The notes under the pieces are model-generated. The model worked only from the letters and a program-made list of their open reading frames with translations. It was not told the origin of the DNA and made no database searches. Made by a program: the position numbers and the translations under genes. 64,000 nucleotides of DNA from Lentisphaerota bacterium. Its GTDB lineage: Bacteria > Verrucomicrobiota > Lentisphaeria > Victivallales > Victivallaceae. The stretch covers positions 1-64,000 of the forward strand of contig SUWF01000016.1 of the NCBI GenBank assembly GCA_015061575.1, in the 5' to 3' direction. Positions 52,764-61,535 of the stretch are shown piece by piece. Position 1 is the first letter of the stretch, and each line of letters opens with the position of its first letter.

Positions 52764-54017
52764 ATGAAAGAAAAACGCTTTGCCGCAGAAAATCTCCCGG
52801 AGGAGATTCAAGTGCTGGCTGAGGCGATGAATTGGGATGCGGATGCAATCGGCGACTATATGATTCCTGAACTCCCTTTTAGCAGACTGACCACGCCGGA
52901 TGAGTTTACTGAAAATATTCGACCTCAGCTGTTGGAGCCCTTTGTCAGTTCTATGTATGGTGCGATCCCGGAATGCTGTGAAAACGTATCTTTTAAGCTG
53001 GTCAGCGAAGCTCCTGCTTACGGTAATTTAGCCATCAGACGGGAAATCGATATAATCTGCCGCCATAAGAATGATGAACAAATTTTGCATTTACTGCTTT
53101 ATATACCGCAATGCCGCCAGGGAAAGGTTCCGGTGTTTTTTGGGTTGAATTTTTTGGGCAACCATGCTGCAACTACTGATCCTGAAGTTACTTTTTATGA
53201 TTTTGAACCTGCGCCTGATCTGTGGAGTATGCGGTACAATGATCGACGGGCAACCGCCAGTCAGCGCGGGATACAAGCACATCGGTTTGCTTTTGAAGAG
53301 GTTTTACAGCGGGGATTTGCCAGTGCTACGATTGATTACAATAATATTTATTTTGATCGCCCGGAGGGGTTTGCCACAAGTATCATGCGCTTTTTCTTTA
53401 CTCCTGAAGAGTGGCACAGCTCCAATCGGCCCAGCGGTGCAATCAGTGCGTGGGCATGGGGTATAATGCGAGCTCTGGACTGTTTGAGTGAACAACCGGA
53501 AATCGACAGCAGCAAGTTTATTGTGCATGGACACAGCCGTTTGGGTAAAACTGCGCTTTGGGCCGCAGTCAATGATCCCCGGATATGGATGGCAGTTTCT
53601 AATTGTTCCGGCACGGCTGGAGCCAAGCTGGCACACCGAAACTTTGGCGAAACTTATGCCTGGCTGAATTGCTGGTATAACTATTGGTTTTGTGGTAAAT
53701 TCGGGGAGTTTGCCGGCCGTGATCAGGATTTTCCGGCAGATCAACACTTTTTGCTGGCCGCAATTGCCCCTCGATTGCTTTATGTAAGCAGTGGCAATGA
53801 AGATATCCATGCAGATCCGCATGGCGAATATCTGGCAGCAAAATTGGCTTCCAGAGCATGGAATATTTTTGATCGTCCGGCGTTGGAAAATACTTCTTTT
53901 CCGGAATGCGGGGAGCTTATCGGCGGCGATGTCGGGTATTATTTGCGCCGGGGAGGGCATGATTTTACGCCGGAAAACTGGCAAGCACTTTTAACATTTG
54001 TGGAAAAACATCTTTAA
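52764..54017 (+). CDS. CE15-like glucuronoyl esterase / acetyl xylan esterase-type hydrolase
   Basis: 417 residues from the ATG at 52764, behind GATGAGG. Motifs of the CE15 family are present in order: IVHGHSRLGKTALWAA with the serine, NCSGTAGAKLAHRNFGE with the conserved Arg, SSGNEDIHADPHGEY with an acidic residue, and RRGGHDFTPENW with the histidine. CE15 enzymes split 4-O-methyl-glucuronoyl esters linking xylan to lignin, though bacterial members vary. Known ones are secreted; this has no signal peptide. It precedes the phosphoesterase by 22 bp. Confidence 0.8.
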   Translation: MKEKRFAAENLPEEIQVLAEAMNWDADAIGDYMIPELPFSRLTTPDEFTENIRPQLLEPFVSSMYGAIPECCENVSFKLVSEAPAYGNLAIRREIDIICRHKNDEQILHLLLYIPQCRQGKVPVFFGLNFLGNHAATTDPEVTFYDFEPAPDLWSMRYNDRRATASQRGIQAHRFAFEEVLQRGFASATIDYNNIYFDRPEGFATSIMRFFFTPEEWHSSNRPSGAISAWAWGIMRALDCLSEQPEIDSSKFIVHGHSRLGKTALWAAVNDPRIWMAVSNCSGTAGAKLAHRNFGETYAWLNCWYNYWFCGKFGEFAGRDQDFPADQHFLLAAIAPRLLYVSSGNEDIHADPHGEYLAAKLASRAWNIFDRPALENTSFPECGELIGGDVGYYLRRGGHDFTPENWQALLTFVEKHL

Positions 54018-54039
54018 TTTTAACTTTGGAGTATATAAA

Positions 54040-55779
54040 ATGAGTTTCAGGGTCAGCAGTGCCAACTGGCAATGGCGTTATTTTTCTGCGGCGGATATTC
54101 CGGATGTGCTCGGCAGCATTGATGGTTTTATTGAAAATGAACTGGCTTTGCCGGATGGACGGGTATTGCAGGCAGTGCCGTTCGATTTTCCTGCCGGGGG
54201 GATCATCAATATGTATGATATTATGGAGGAAATTCCTCCGGCTTTGGCCCGTAATTTGTTGATCGCTGACTTTACAGCAGATGCTCCGGGCAGTTTGTTC
54301 ATCGGGCTGGCGGCGGATTGGAAATGGATTTTTTACTTTAATGGTCAGAAACTTATAGATACATCGGTTTGCGGTAATGGCGAAGCTCCGGTGCGAGCCA
54401 CCAATCACAGTTTACAGCTGGATTATAAAGCTGGCCGCAATCAGGTGGTGTTTGAGGTCTTTGGCGGTACTTACCGGCACCCGGGACGTGATGGCGGCAT
54501 GGATGTAGCTGTGGAAATCATTGCCGGAATGTCGCTGCTTAAGTTTGAATATGAACCTTTTGTATCATTTCCGGATGCGGAGGATAATGCTGTGACGGTG
54601 ATTTTCAGCGGCAGCCGGATCTCTCCGGCGGCGGTGGAGTACCGGCTGCAGGGCAGCTCCGGAGAATGGCAGCGGATCTATGATAATCTGGGTGGACAGA
54701 TGCGCAACGACCGCAAAGTTCACCCCATCCGATTGAGTGATTTGCAGCCTGATACGCTTTATGAATACCGGTCTGTATTGCTGGATGACAGTCAGCAGCT
54801 TAAAGAAATCTATGGTGCAGTAAATACGTTCCGGACGGCGCCGGCAGCGGGTAAGCAGTTCAGTTTTGTGGCTTCTGCGGATTTGCAGAATCCGGAGACC
54901 CGCATACCGTTTCTGGAGGATCTGCTGGGGAAAAATGCGCCGCATAAAAATGACTTTTTTGCCTTCATCGGCGATTTACTCTGGACATCGGACTATGATC
55001 TTTCGGTCATGGATGAATTTATAATACCGTTCCGGAAAATCACCAATAATCAGCTGCCGCTGGTGATGGTGCGGGGCAATCACGAAATTTACGGTCGGGA
55101 GTCCAACCGTTATTTTGAATATTTTACAGCACCATATCCGGGGCGGGAAGGGTATTACCTTTTCCGCTGGGGTGATGTTTGCTTTATCGTGTTGGATTTT
55201 TGTGATGATACTGGCCGTTGTGCGCCGCCATCCACCCGGCGTATGCACGATTTTGAGCCGTACATCGCAGCTGAGGCCAAATGGCTCAAGCAGGCTGTGG
55301 AGCTGCCGATGTGCCGCAATGCCAAATACCGTATCGTTTTAGCGCACGGTATTCCGGTAGGGGATGCGCAAAAATATATGCCCAAACACGTCCGGCAGGT
55401 GATCGATCCGGTGTTTGGCGGAGCGAACCCGGTTGTGCAGATACATTTGTGGCTGGGCGGGCATGTGCATCGGCCTTTCCGCAGCATACCGCTGCAAAAT
55501 GCGTGTTACTCCATGCTGCCGCCGGATAGTTTTGCTCAAGAACCGCTGGATTGGAACGGCAGTAACTACTGCTTCCCGGTGGTAATTACCGGCGGGCCGA
55601 CTGGCAAGTTGGGCGATAATATGCAGTTCACTTCGATCCGGGTAGAGGTCGATAACGATGGTTTGACCGTCAGCAGCAGTGACCGGTATAATGTGGAGTT
55701 TGACCGTTTTACTATTGCGCCAGATGGGGAGATCAGGGAGCTTGAACGCGCTGACGAATTTAAATATTACGAATATTAA
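54040..55779 (+). CDS. Metallophosphoesterase with N-terminal beta domains
   Basis: 579 residues from the ATG at 54040, with GGAG upstream. No signal peptide. The first 190 residues look like a jelly-roll domain and residues about 190-285 an Fn3-like domain with YEYRSVLL as in purple acid phosphatases. The calcineurin-like domain has ASADLQ (DxH replaced by DxQ), FIGDLLW, VRGNHEIY, LAHGIP and LGGHVHRPF. A two-metal phosphoesterase is likely; substrate unknown. Probably cotranscribed with the CE15-like gene. Confidence 0.8.
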   Translation: MSFRVSSANWQWRYFSAADIPDVLGSIDGFIENELALPDGRVLQAVPFDFPAGGIINMYDIMEEIPPALARNLLIADFTADAPGSLFIGLAADWKWIFYFNGQKLIDTSVCGNGEAPVRATNHSLQLDYKAGRNQVVFEVFGGTYRHPGRDGGMDVAVEIIAGMSLLKFEYEPFVSFPDAEDNAVTVIFSGSRISPAAVEYRLQGSSGEWQRIYDNLGGQMRNDRKVHPIRLSDLQPDTLYEYRSVLLDDSQQLKEIYGAVNTFRTAPAAGKQFSFVASADLQNPETRIPFLEDLLGKNAPHKNDFFAFIGDLLWTSDYDLSVMDEFIIPFRKITNNQLPLVMVRGNHEIYGRESNRYFEYFTAPYPGREGYYLFRWGDVCFIVLDFCDDTGRCAPPSTRRMHDFEPYIAAEAKWLKQAVELPMCRNAKYRIVLAHGIPVGDAQKYMPKHVRQVIDPVFGGANPVVQIHLWLGGHVHRPFRSIPLQNACYSMLPPDSFAQEPLDWNGSNYCFPVVITGGPTGKLGDNMQFTSIRVEVDNDGLTVSSSDRYNVEFDRFTIAPDGEIRELERADEFKYYEY

Positions 55780-55833
55780 AAATGGTGTTTCAGTTGGACG
55801 GAGGCAAAATCGGATTATCCAAAGTAAACGCAG

Positions 55834-55861
55834 TTGAAAAAAACTGATTTTGTGCTATTTT
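55834..55861 (+). promoter_or_regulatory. Promoter of the alkaline phosphatase gene
   Basis: TTGAAA, 16 bp ending in TGTGC, TATTTT. It lies on top of the ORF-track start and so supports the ATG at 55903. Confidence 0.55.
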
Positions 55862-55902
55862 ACTTTTCAACATTTTTTATTCATTATAAAGGATCATTGA
55901 AT

Positions 55903-57312
55903 ATGCAGCTCTTAACCAAAAAACTGTTGTTGGTGCTGACCGTTGCCGTAAGCGTATGGACGGTGACGGCAGCTGATGTTGTTAAAGAGATCAAACCGGT
56001 AAAGTATGTTTTCCTTTTTATCGGTGACGGTATGAGTATTCCGCAGCGTATGCTGGCTGAAGAATACAGCGTAAAAACCGGGCAGGGCAAGCTGGCGATC
56101 AACTCCATGCCCTATCAGGCTTTGACTACCACCAGTTCAGGTAATAAGCTAATTACTGACTCCGCTGCCAGCGGTACGGCGATCGCCTGCGGCGAAAAAA
56201 CGGTCAACGGCTGCATCGGTATGGATGTGGAACGCAAACGCAATTTGACTTCCACGGCGCAAGCGGCCAAGGATGCCGGACGCAAAGTCGGGGTCATTTC
56301 CAGTGTTACGATCAACCACGCAACTCCGGCGGCGTTTTATGCGCACAATCCCAGCCGCAGCAACTATTATCAGCTGGGGTTGGATCTGGTGAAATCAAAC
56401 TTTGACTACTTTGGCGGTGGCGGAGTTGCCAAAAATGATCACAAGAGCGATAAAAAATATCAGGGAGATATTTATAAACTTGCTTCTGACAACGGTTATC
56501 AGGTTGCCAGAGGTCGGCAGGAGATCCGGGCCGTCAAGCCCGGCAGCGGCAAGGTGCTGGCGGTCGGAGCCAGTTCGGCACTGCCTTATGCTATCGACCG
56601 TCAGGAAAGCGATATGGCATTGTCGGAGTTTGTTGAACATGCTATTGCCATGCTTGACAACGAAAAAGGTTTCTTCCTGATGGCCGAAGGCGGCAAAATC
56701 GACTGGGTTGGTCATGCTAACGATGCAGCCACCTCGCTCAAAGAAGTCATTGATCTGGATAAAGCGGTGAAAGTCGCTCTGAAGTTTGCCCAAAAACATC
56801 CTGAAGATACCCTGGTAGTCGTTACCGGCGATCACGAAACCGGCGGGCTGACGCTGGGGTTTGCCGGAACCGGTTACAAATCGTATATTGAAAAACTGGA
56901 TATGCAGAAAGTTTCCATTGAACAGCTGACTATTCAAATCAAAGAGTTGGATAAAAATAAAGACGTGGTGACTTTTGATGATATAAAAGCTTTGATCCGC
57001 AAGAACTTCAATATGATCTTTCCCGGCGATGAACGTCAGTCGGAAAAGCAAATCTTGTTGGGCAGCGAAGATGTCAAACGCCTGGAAAAAGCTTTTAAAC
57101 GGCAGTTCCCCAAAGGCCGTTACCATGGCAAACCTGCTTTGGGTAACGAAATCGTCCGTTGTTTCAACAGTCAATGCGCATTGGCGTGGACCACTGGCGG
57201 GCACACCTCCATGCCGGTATTGACTACTGCTTACGGCAAGTGCGCATGGATGTTTACGGGCTTTATTGACAATACGGATATATCCAAGAAGCTCAAGCAA
57301 GTTGTCCGCTGA
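55903..57312 (+). CDS. phoA: Alkaline phosphatase, exported
   Basis: 469 residues from the ATG at 55903 (AAGGA upstream), starting with a signal peptide (MQLLTKKLLLVLTVAVSVWTVTAAD). Motifs: FIGDGMS (metal aspartate), TDSAASGTAIACG with the phosphoserine, AEGGKIDWVGHAND, VTGDHETGGLTLG and TTGGHTSMPV. These provide both zinc sites and the magnesium site. It hydrolyses phosphate monoesters in the periplasm. A possible insert of about 80 residues before the final motif (about 330-420) contains a charged helical region. Two bases separate its stop from the YibE/F gene. Confidence 0.93.
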   Translation: MQLLTKKLLLVLTVAVSVWTVTAADVVKEIKPVKYVFLFIGDGMSIPQRMLAEEYSVKTGQGKLAINSMPYQALTTTSSGNKLITDSAASGTAIACGEKTVNGCIGMDVERKRNLTSTAQAAKDAGRKVGVISSVTINHATPAAFYAHNPSRSNYYQLGLDLVKSNFDYFGGGGVAKNDHKSDKKYQGDIYKLASDNGYQVARGRQEIRAVKPGSGKVLAVGASSALPYAIDRQESDMALSEFVEHAIAMLDNEKGFFLMAEGGKIDWVGHANDAATSLKEVIDLDKAVKVALKFAQKHPEDTLVVVTGDHETGGLTLGFAGTGYKSYIEKLDMQKVSIEQLTIQIKELDKNKDVVTFDDIKALIRKNFNMIFPGDERQSEKQILLGSEDVKRLEKAFKRQFPKGRYHGKPALGNEIVRCFNSQCALAWTTGGHTSMPVLTTAYGKCAWMFTGFIDNTDISKKLKQVVR

Positions 57313-57314
57313 AG

Positions 57315-58451
57315 ATGTTTACCATCTTAAAGAAACTTCTGCCTGCCCGCCGGGATGCCGTCATGCTGCTGGTGCTGCTGACTGCATCTTGCGGATTGTG
57401 GCAGATGGGTTTATTGGATCCGATCAAGCTCGAACCGGGCACCAAAGAAAAAGCCCGGGTGCTTGCGGTCGATAACAGTCAACTTGTTCAAATGGGGTTT
57501 GTCCAGCGCGGATCACAGCAGCTGGAAGTGGAAGTGCTTACCGGTAAACATCGAGGCAAAAAGTTTACCGCCACTAATGAGTTGCGTTCGCAAATGGAGC
57601 TGGATAAGGTGTTTGTTCCCGGCGATACCGTTTTAGTGGGGATCCTGCATGACGCCCGCCCGGAGCTGGACACGATCAATGCGCAGGATCATTACCGCAT
57701 TGAATACACCTTGCTGCTGTTCGGCTTGTTTGCGCTGCTTTTGATTTGCTTTGGCGGATATACCGGATTTTGCGCATTGCTTTCATTTGTTTTCAGCTGT
57801 CTGGCGGTATGGAAGCTGGTTATACCGCTTTGCCTGAATGGGGTCAATGCTTTGCTGGTGTCTTTTCTGGCGGTGGTGCTGCTGTCGATAGTGATCATAT
57901 TGCTGGTGGCCGGACTTACCCGCAAGGGTGCTGCGGCGTTGTCCGGCACTCTGCTGGGCGTTATTGCCAGTGCGGCTACCGGATGGATCTTTACTTATCT
58001 GTTCAAGATCAACGGTGCGGTCATGCCGTACTCGCAATCGCTGCTCAATGCCGGATATGAGTATTTGAATTTATCAGATATTTACATCGGAGCGATTTTT
58101 TTATCCAGTTCCGGAGCGGTCATGGATTTGGCTATGGATGTAGCCAGCGGTATCGAAGAAGTCGCCCGCCGCAATCAGTTGGGCTTTGTGGAACTCTGCA
58201 AATCCGGTTTGCGTATTGGCCGCAGCGTGGTCGGCACTATGACCACTACATTGCTGCTGGCTTACTCCGGCGGATATTTGACCTTGATGATGGTTTTTGC
58301 CGCTCAGGGAACTTCGCCGGTGGATTTTATCAATACGCCGTATGTGGCCAGCGAAATAGTTAAAACTCTGGTCGGCAGTTTTGGTCTGGTGTTGGTAGCG
58401 CCCTTTACTGCAGTGGTCGGAGCATGGATCTTTGCTGGCAAAAAGCATTGA
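57315..58451 (+). CDS. YibE/F-like multi-pass membrane protein
   Basis: 378 residues. One N-terminal helix, an external domain (about 35-125) with RAVLAVDNS-like and GKHRGKKFTATNEL segments, then about seven helices. IGAIFLSSSGAVMDLAMDVASGIEEV and GTMTTTLLLAYSGGYLTLM are the signature regions of YibE/F (PF07907). Function of the family is unknown; transport has been suggested. It starts two bases after phoA, so the two are cotranscribed and probably coupled. Confidence 0.88.
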   Translation: MFTILKKLLPARRDAVMLLVLLTASCGLWQMGLLDPIKLEPGTKEKARVLAVDNSQLVQMGFVQRGSQQLEVEVLTGKHRGKKFTATNELRSQMELDKVFVPGDTVLVGILHDARPELDTINAQDHYRIEYTLLLFGLFALLLICFGGYTGFCALLSFVFSCLAVWKLVIPLCLNGVNALLVSFLAVVLLSIVIILLVAGLTRKGAAALSGTLLGVIASAATGWIFTYLFKINGAVMPYSQSLLNAGYEYLNLSDIYIGAIFLSSSGAVMDLAMDVASGIEEVARRNQLGFVELCKSGLRIGRSVVGTMTTTLLLAYSGGYLTLMMVFAAQGTSPVDFINTPYVASEIVKTLVGSFGLVLVAPFTAVVGAWIFAGKKH

Positions 58452-58462
58452 TTTTTTTGATT

Positions 58463-58512
58463 GGAAAAAAAGAGCAGGGCTTCAGCAATATTTGATTGTT
58501 GCCGGAGCCCTG
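58463..58512 (-). terminator. Terminator of the MFS transporter gene
   Basis: CAGGGCT...AGCCCTG outer stem with an inner imperfect GCAAT/ATTG region, followed on the minus strand by seven T. Confidence 0.65.
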
Positions 58513-58531
58513 TGGTTTGGCAGCGAAAAAA

Positions 58532-59851
58532 TCAGAGCTTGCGCAGGCGTTTTTTACGGCGTTGATTTCTTTCCAGCCGGTAAATATTCTCTCCCCGGGT
58601 TTCCGGTAAGATCAATGCGGCTGCTATCGCCAGAATACTGATCAGCAATGCCAGAATAAATACTGCAGCATAACTCCCTGCCGGGTAGATGACAATTGAA
58701 TCTTTAACTACTTTTCCGGCCGAAAACGCATCCATCAGGACCCCGGCCAGATTGCCGCAGATCGCCACCGATAAATAGGCAACAAAATTCAAGGCGCTGG
58801 CCCCGGAACCGGTGTATTGCGGCGGCATGTATTCACGCATCAGCGAATTGGTCACAGGCGAAAAACCTGCCGACACCGCTATCAGCTGCATACATATAAT
58901 AAAGAGCCAGGAGCCCGCCTGCAGCCGCAACCCGATCAGGCCCAATACCGATCCCAGCAGGCAGGAGGCTAACGTTGCCACTAAAAACGGTTTGCGCAGA
59001 TTGCCGAATTTGGCACTCAAGGCGCCAACCAGAAAATTCATTCCTCCGGCCACGATCACCATCAGCGATACACATCCGCCCGCCACCGTCGGCGAAGTCG
59101 AACAAATATCTTCCAAAAGTTTTTTGCCCATGACCGCCAGCATCAGATAGTAAACAGAGTATCCCACGCCGCCGGCGATCAGCAGCCAGCGGCAGTTGGC
59201 ACTGCGCATGACTACTGCAAAAGGCAGCAGCGAGAGTTTTTCGCGGCGGATCGGCGGAATCTTGACCTGGCTTTTGCAATAGACAAAAGCCAGGTAGCCG
59301 ATCAGGGTCAGCACCGCAACTATGGCAAAGGCCCAACGCCAGCTGATGACTTCCACCGTTTTGCTTAATGGCAATCCGCCAAAAATACTGCCTGCGTAGC
59401 CCAGCAGAATGATCGTACCCAGCACGGAGGTGAATTTGCCGGGATACAGCCGGTCAACTTCTTTGACGATTGCCAGATAGATCGTTCCGGCGCCCAAGCC
59501 CACCAGCACCCGTCCCAGCAGCAGCAGGCCAAGATTGTTGCAGATCGGGAAAAGCAGCGAGCCAATGCTGAAAAGCAATCCGCCCCAAAAGATGGTGCGG
59601 ACACCGCCGAATTTATCCGATGCCAATCCCGCAACCAGCTGCGTGAAGGCATAAACATACATAAAAACCGCACTGATATTAGTTACTTGAGCGGCTGTTG
59701 CGTCAAACGAACTTTGCAGTTCATTGAAAATCGTTCCCGGAATGGAGGAACGCTGGAAATTTACAAAAAAATAAACCACTACCGCTGAAGACAGCAGCCA
59801 TAAATTGAGTTTGCTTTGTGGTCTATTGTTTTCAAGCAATGTAACACTCAT
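58532..59851 (-). CDS. Major facilitator superfamily transporter
   Basis: 439 residues, GGAGATC upstream, twelve predicted helices. FVNFQRSSIPGTIFNELQSSFD and QLVAGLASDKFGGVR (loop 2-3 motif A type GxxxDrfGgr) and GRVLVGLGAGTIYLAIVKEVDR mark it as MFS, with resemblance to organic-anion/sugar-phosphate or nitrate-type members. The C-terminus is basic (RNQRRKKRLRKL). Substrate not predictable. It lies 67 bp downstream of pyrB beyond a terminator, so it is probably separately expressed. Confidence 0.85.
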   Translation of the reverse strand: MSVTLLENNRPQSKLNLWLLSSAVVVYFFVNFQRSSIPGTIFNELQSSFDATAAQVTNISAVFMYVYAFTQLVAGLASDKFGGVRTIFWGGLLFSIGSLLFPICNNLGLLLLGRVLVGLGAGTIYLAIVKEVDRLYPGKFTSVLGTIILLGYAGSIFGGLPLSKTVEVISWRWAFAIVAVLTLIGYLAFVYCKSQVKIPPIRREKLSLLPFAVVMRSANCRWLLIAGGVGYSVYYLMLAVMGKKLLEDICSTSPTVAGGCVSLMVIVAGGMNFLVGALSAKFGNLRKPFLVATLASCLLGSVLGLIGLRLQAGSWLFIICMQLIAVSAGFSPVTNSLMREYMPPQYTGSGASALNFVAYLSVAICGNLAGVLMDAFSAGKVVKDSIVIYPAGSYAAVFILALLISILAIAAALILPETRGENIYRLERNQRRKKRLRKL

Positions 59852-59864
59852 GTTTGATCTCCAT

Positions 59865-59894
59865 AAAAAATCGTCCGGCCGTTATTCCGGACGA
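59865..59894 (-). terminator. Terminator of the pyrR-pyrB operon
   Basis: TCGTCCGG stem with perfect complement and an eight-base loop, followed on the minus strand by TTTTTTA. Confidence 0.75.
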
Positions 59895-59918
59895 TCGGTA
59901 TGAATCTGTTTTTTTGAG

Positions 59919-60854
59919 TCAGTTTTTATTGCATCCAGCCACCAGGAACAACACAGCCATACGCACGGCCAAACCGTTGGTCACCTGTTCCAGAATCACT
60001 GAACGTTCGCCATCTGCCAGCTCGCTGGAAAGTTCCACATCCCGATTGATCGGGCCCGGGTGCATGATCAGAGCATCTTTTTTCAGGAACCGGGCCGTGT
60101 GGCTGTTCAGCCCGAAAAAGCGGGCGTATTCGCCGGTGCTGGGGAAAAATCCGCTTTCCTGACGTTCCCGCTGAATACGCAGCATATTTACCACATCGGC
60201 ATCGCAGATGGCTTCTTCCAAATTGTGGCAAACCTTTACGCCGACATCTTCAAACTCTTTAGGTGCCAATGTAGACGGCCCTACCAGAGTAACTTCCGCT
60301 CCCAGTTTGAGCAAGCCCCAGAGATTGCTGCGGGCCACCCGGCTGTGCATAATATCGCCCACGATCGCTACTTTAAGTCCTTTGATACGGCCTTTGTGTT
60401 CGCGGATGGTGAACAAATCCAGCAGCGCCTGCGTCGGATGGCTGTGCGCACCGTCACCGGCATTGACTACGCTGGCTCCGACCCGTTCGGCAACAAAGTT
60501 GGCAGCTCCGGGCACCGGATGACGCATGACCAGCAAATCCACGTTCAGCGCTTCGATGTTGCGGACAGTATCGAGCAAAGTTTCGCCTTTGGTCAGACTG
60601 CTGGTACTGGCGGTAACGTTGACAATATCCGCACTGAGCCGCTGTTCGGCCAGTTCAAACGAAACCCGGGTTCGGGTACTGGGTTCAAAGAAAAAGTTCA
60701 CCACCGTTTTGCCGCGCAGAGCCGGTACTTTTTTGACCTGCCGGGCCGAAACTTTTTTGAACTCAGCTGCGGTATCAAGAATAAAACTGATTTCTTCTGC
60801 TTCCAGATCATAAAGACTCAAAAGGTCTTTACGGGTCCATTGAAACGCACTCAT
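59919..60854 (-). CDS. pyrB: Aspartate carbamoyltransferase, catalytic subunit
   Basis: 311 residues, AAGGAG upstream. FFEPSTRTRVSFELA binds carbamoyl phosphate; RHPVPGAANF, GDGAHSHPTQALLDLF and HPGPINRDVEL are the family's other active-site segments. It makes carbamoyl-aspartate, the committed step of pyrimidine synthesis. No pyrI regulatory subunit is next to it, which agrees with control through PyrR. 12 bp after pyrR. Confidence 0.95.
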   Translation of the reverse strand: MSAFQWTRKDLLSLYDLEAEEISFILDTAAEFKKVSARQVKKVPALRGKTVVNFFFEPSTRTRVSFELAEQRLSADIVNVTASTSSLTKGETLLDTVRNIEALNVDLLVMRHPVPGAANFVAERVGASVVNAGDGAHSHPTQALLDLFTIREHKGRIKGLKVAIVGDIMHSRVARSNLWGLLKLGAEVTLVGPSTLAPKEFEDVGVKVCHNLEEAICDADVVNMLRIQRERQESGFFPSTGEYARFFGLNSHTARFLKKDALIMHPGPINRDVELSSELADGERSVILEQVTNGLAVRMAVLFLVAGCNKN

Positions 60855-60866
60855 ATATATAACTCC

Positions 60867-61424
60867 TTATTCTGCACGATGCTGCCAGGGTACTTCATAA
60901 ACCCCGTCGGAACCGTCTTCTTCACTGAATTCAACTACGATCTTGCGGTCATTGCCGCACTTTATCTGCCAGCCGATATAATCCGCCCGGATCGGGTACT
61001 CCACTCCGCCCCGGTCGATCAACACCGCCAGCCGGATCAGATCCGGACGACCGTAATCGGTCACGGCATCCAACGCCGCCCGGATCGTCCGCCCGGTGGA
61101 AAGCACATCATCCACCAGAATCAATTTGGCATCTTCCACGTCAAAGGGGATCACCGTTTCACGGATCAGCGGCAATGCGCTGCGCTGCCCGAAATCATCC
61201 CGGTACATGGATATATCAAGCATCCCGCACTGCAGGGCGATCCCGGTACGTTGTTTGATAATTTCTGCCAGCCGCCGGGCCAGCGGAACACCTGCTTTGT
61301 AAAGCCCCAGCAAAACCACATCAGCCAGTTCGCTGGACCCAAATTCGCTGATAATGCTGTCGGCAACAGTTGTGATGGCCTGCTGCATTTCTTCGGCATT
61401 ACGCAATAAAATCCGATTATCCAA
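60867..61424 (-). CDS. pyrR: Bifunctional PyrR: pyr regulator / uracil phosphoribosyltransferase
   Basis: 185 residues beginning at TTG (61424) with a perfect AGGAGG eight bases upstream. The PRPP loop LILVDDVLSTGRTIRAAL and the GLYKAGVPLARRLAE and VLIDRGGVEYPIRADYIGW segments are diagnostic. In Gram-positives PyrR binds pyr mRNA to cause attenuation; in other bacteria it may act on translation. I see no PyrR-type antiterminator here, only a CGGCA/TGCCG hairpin just before the ribosome site, which could affect translation. Confidence 0.93.
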   Translation of the reverse strand: MDNRILLRNAEEMQQAITTVADSIISEFGSSELADVVLLGLYKAGVPLARRLAEIIKQRTGIALQCGMLDISMYRDDFGQRSALPLIRETVIPFDVEDAKLILVDDVLSTGRTIRAALDAVTDYGRPDLIRLAVLIDRGGVEYPIRADYIGWQIKCGNDRKIVVEFSEEDGSDGVYEVPWQHRAE

Positions 61425-61535
61425 AATTTACCTCCTGCGGCAATAATCATCTGCCGGTAAAACGCTTTTTTTTGTCAAATCTAAAAATAACTCCAAATGG
61501 CCGATATTGCCAGTTTAAAAACGGTTTTTTTGTGC

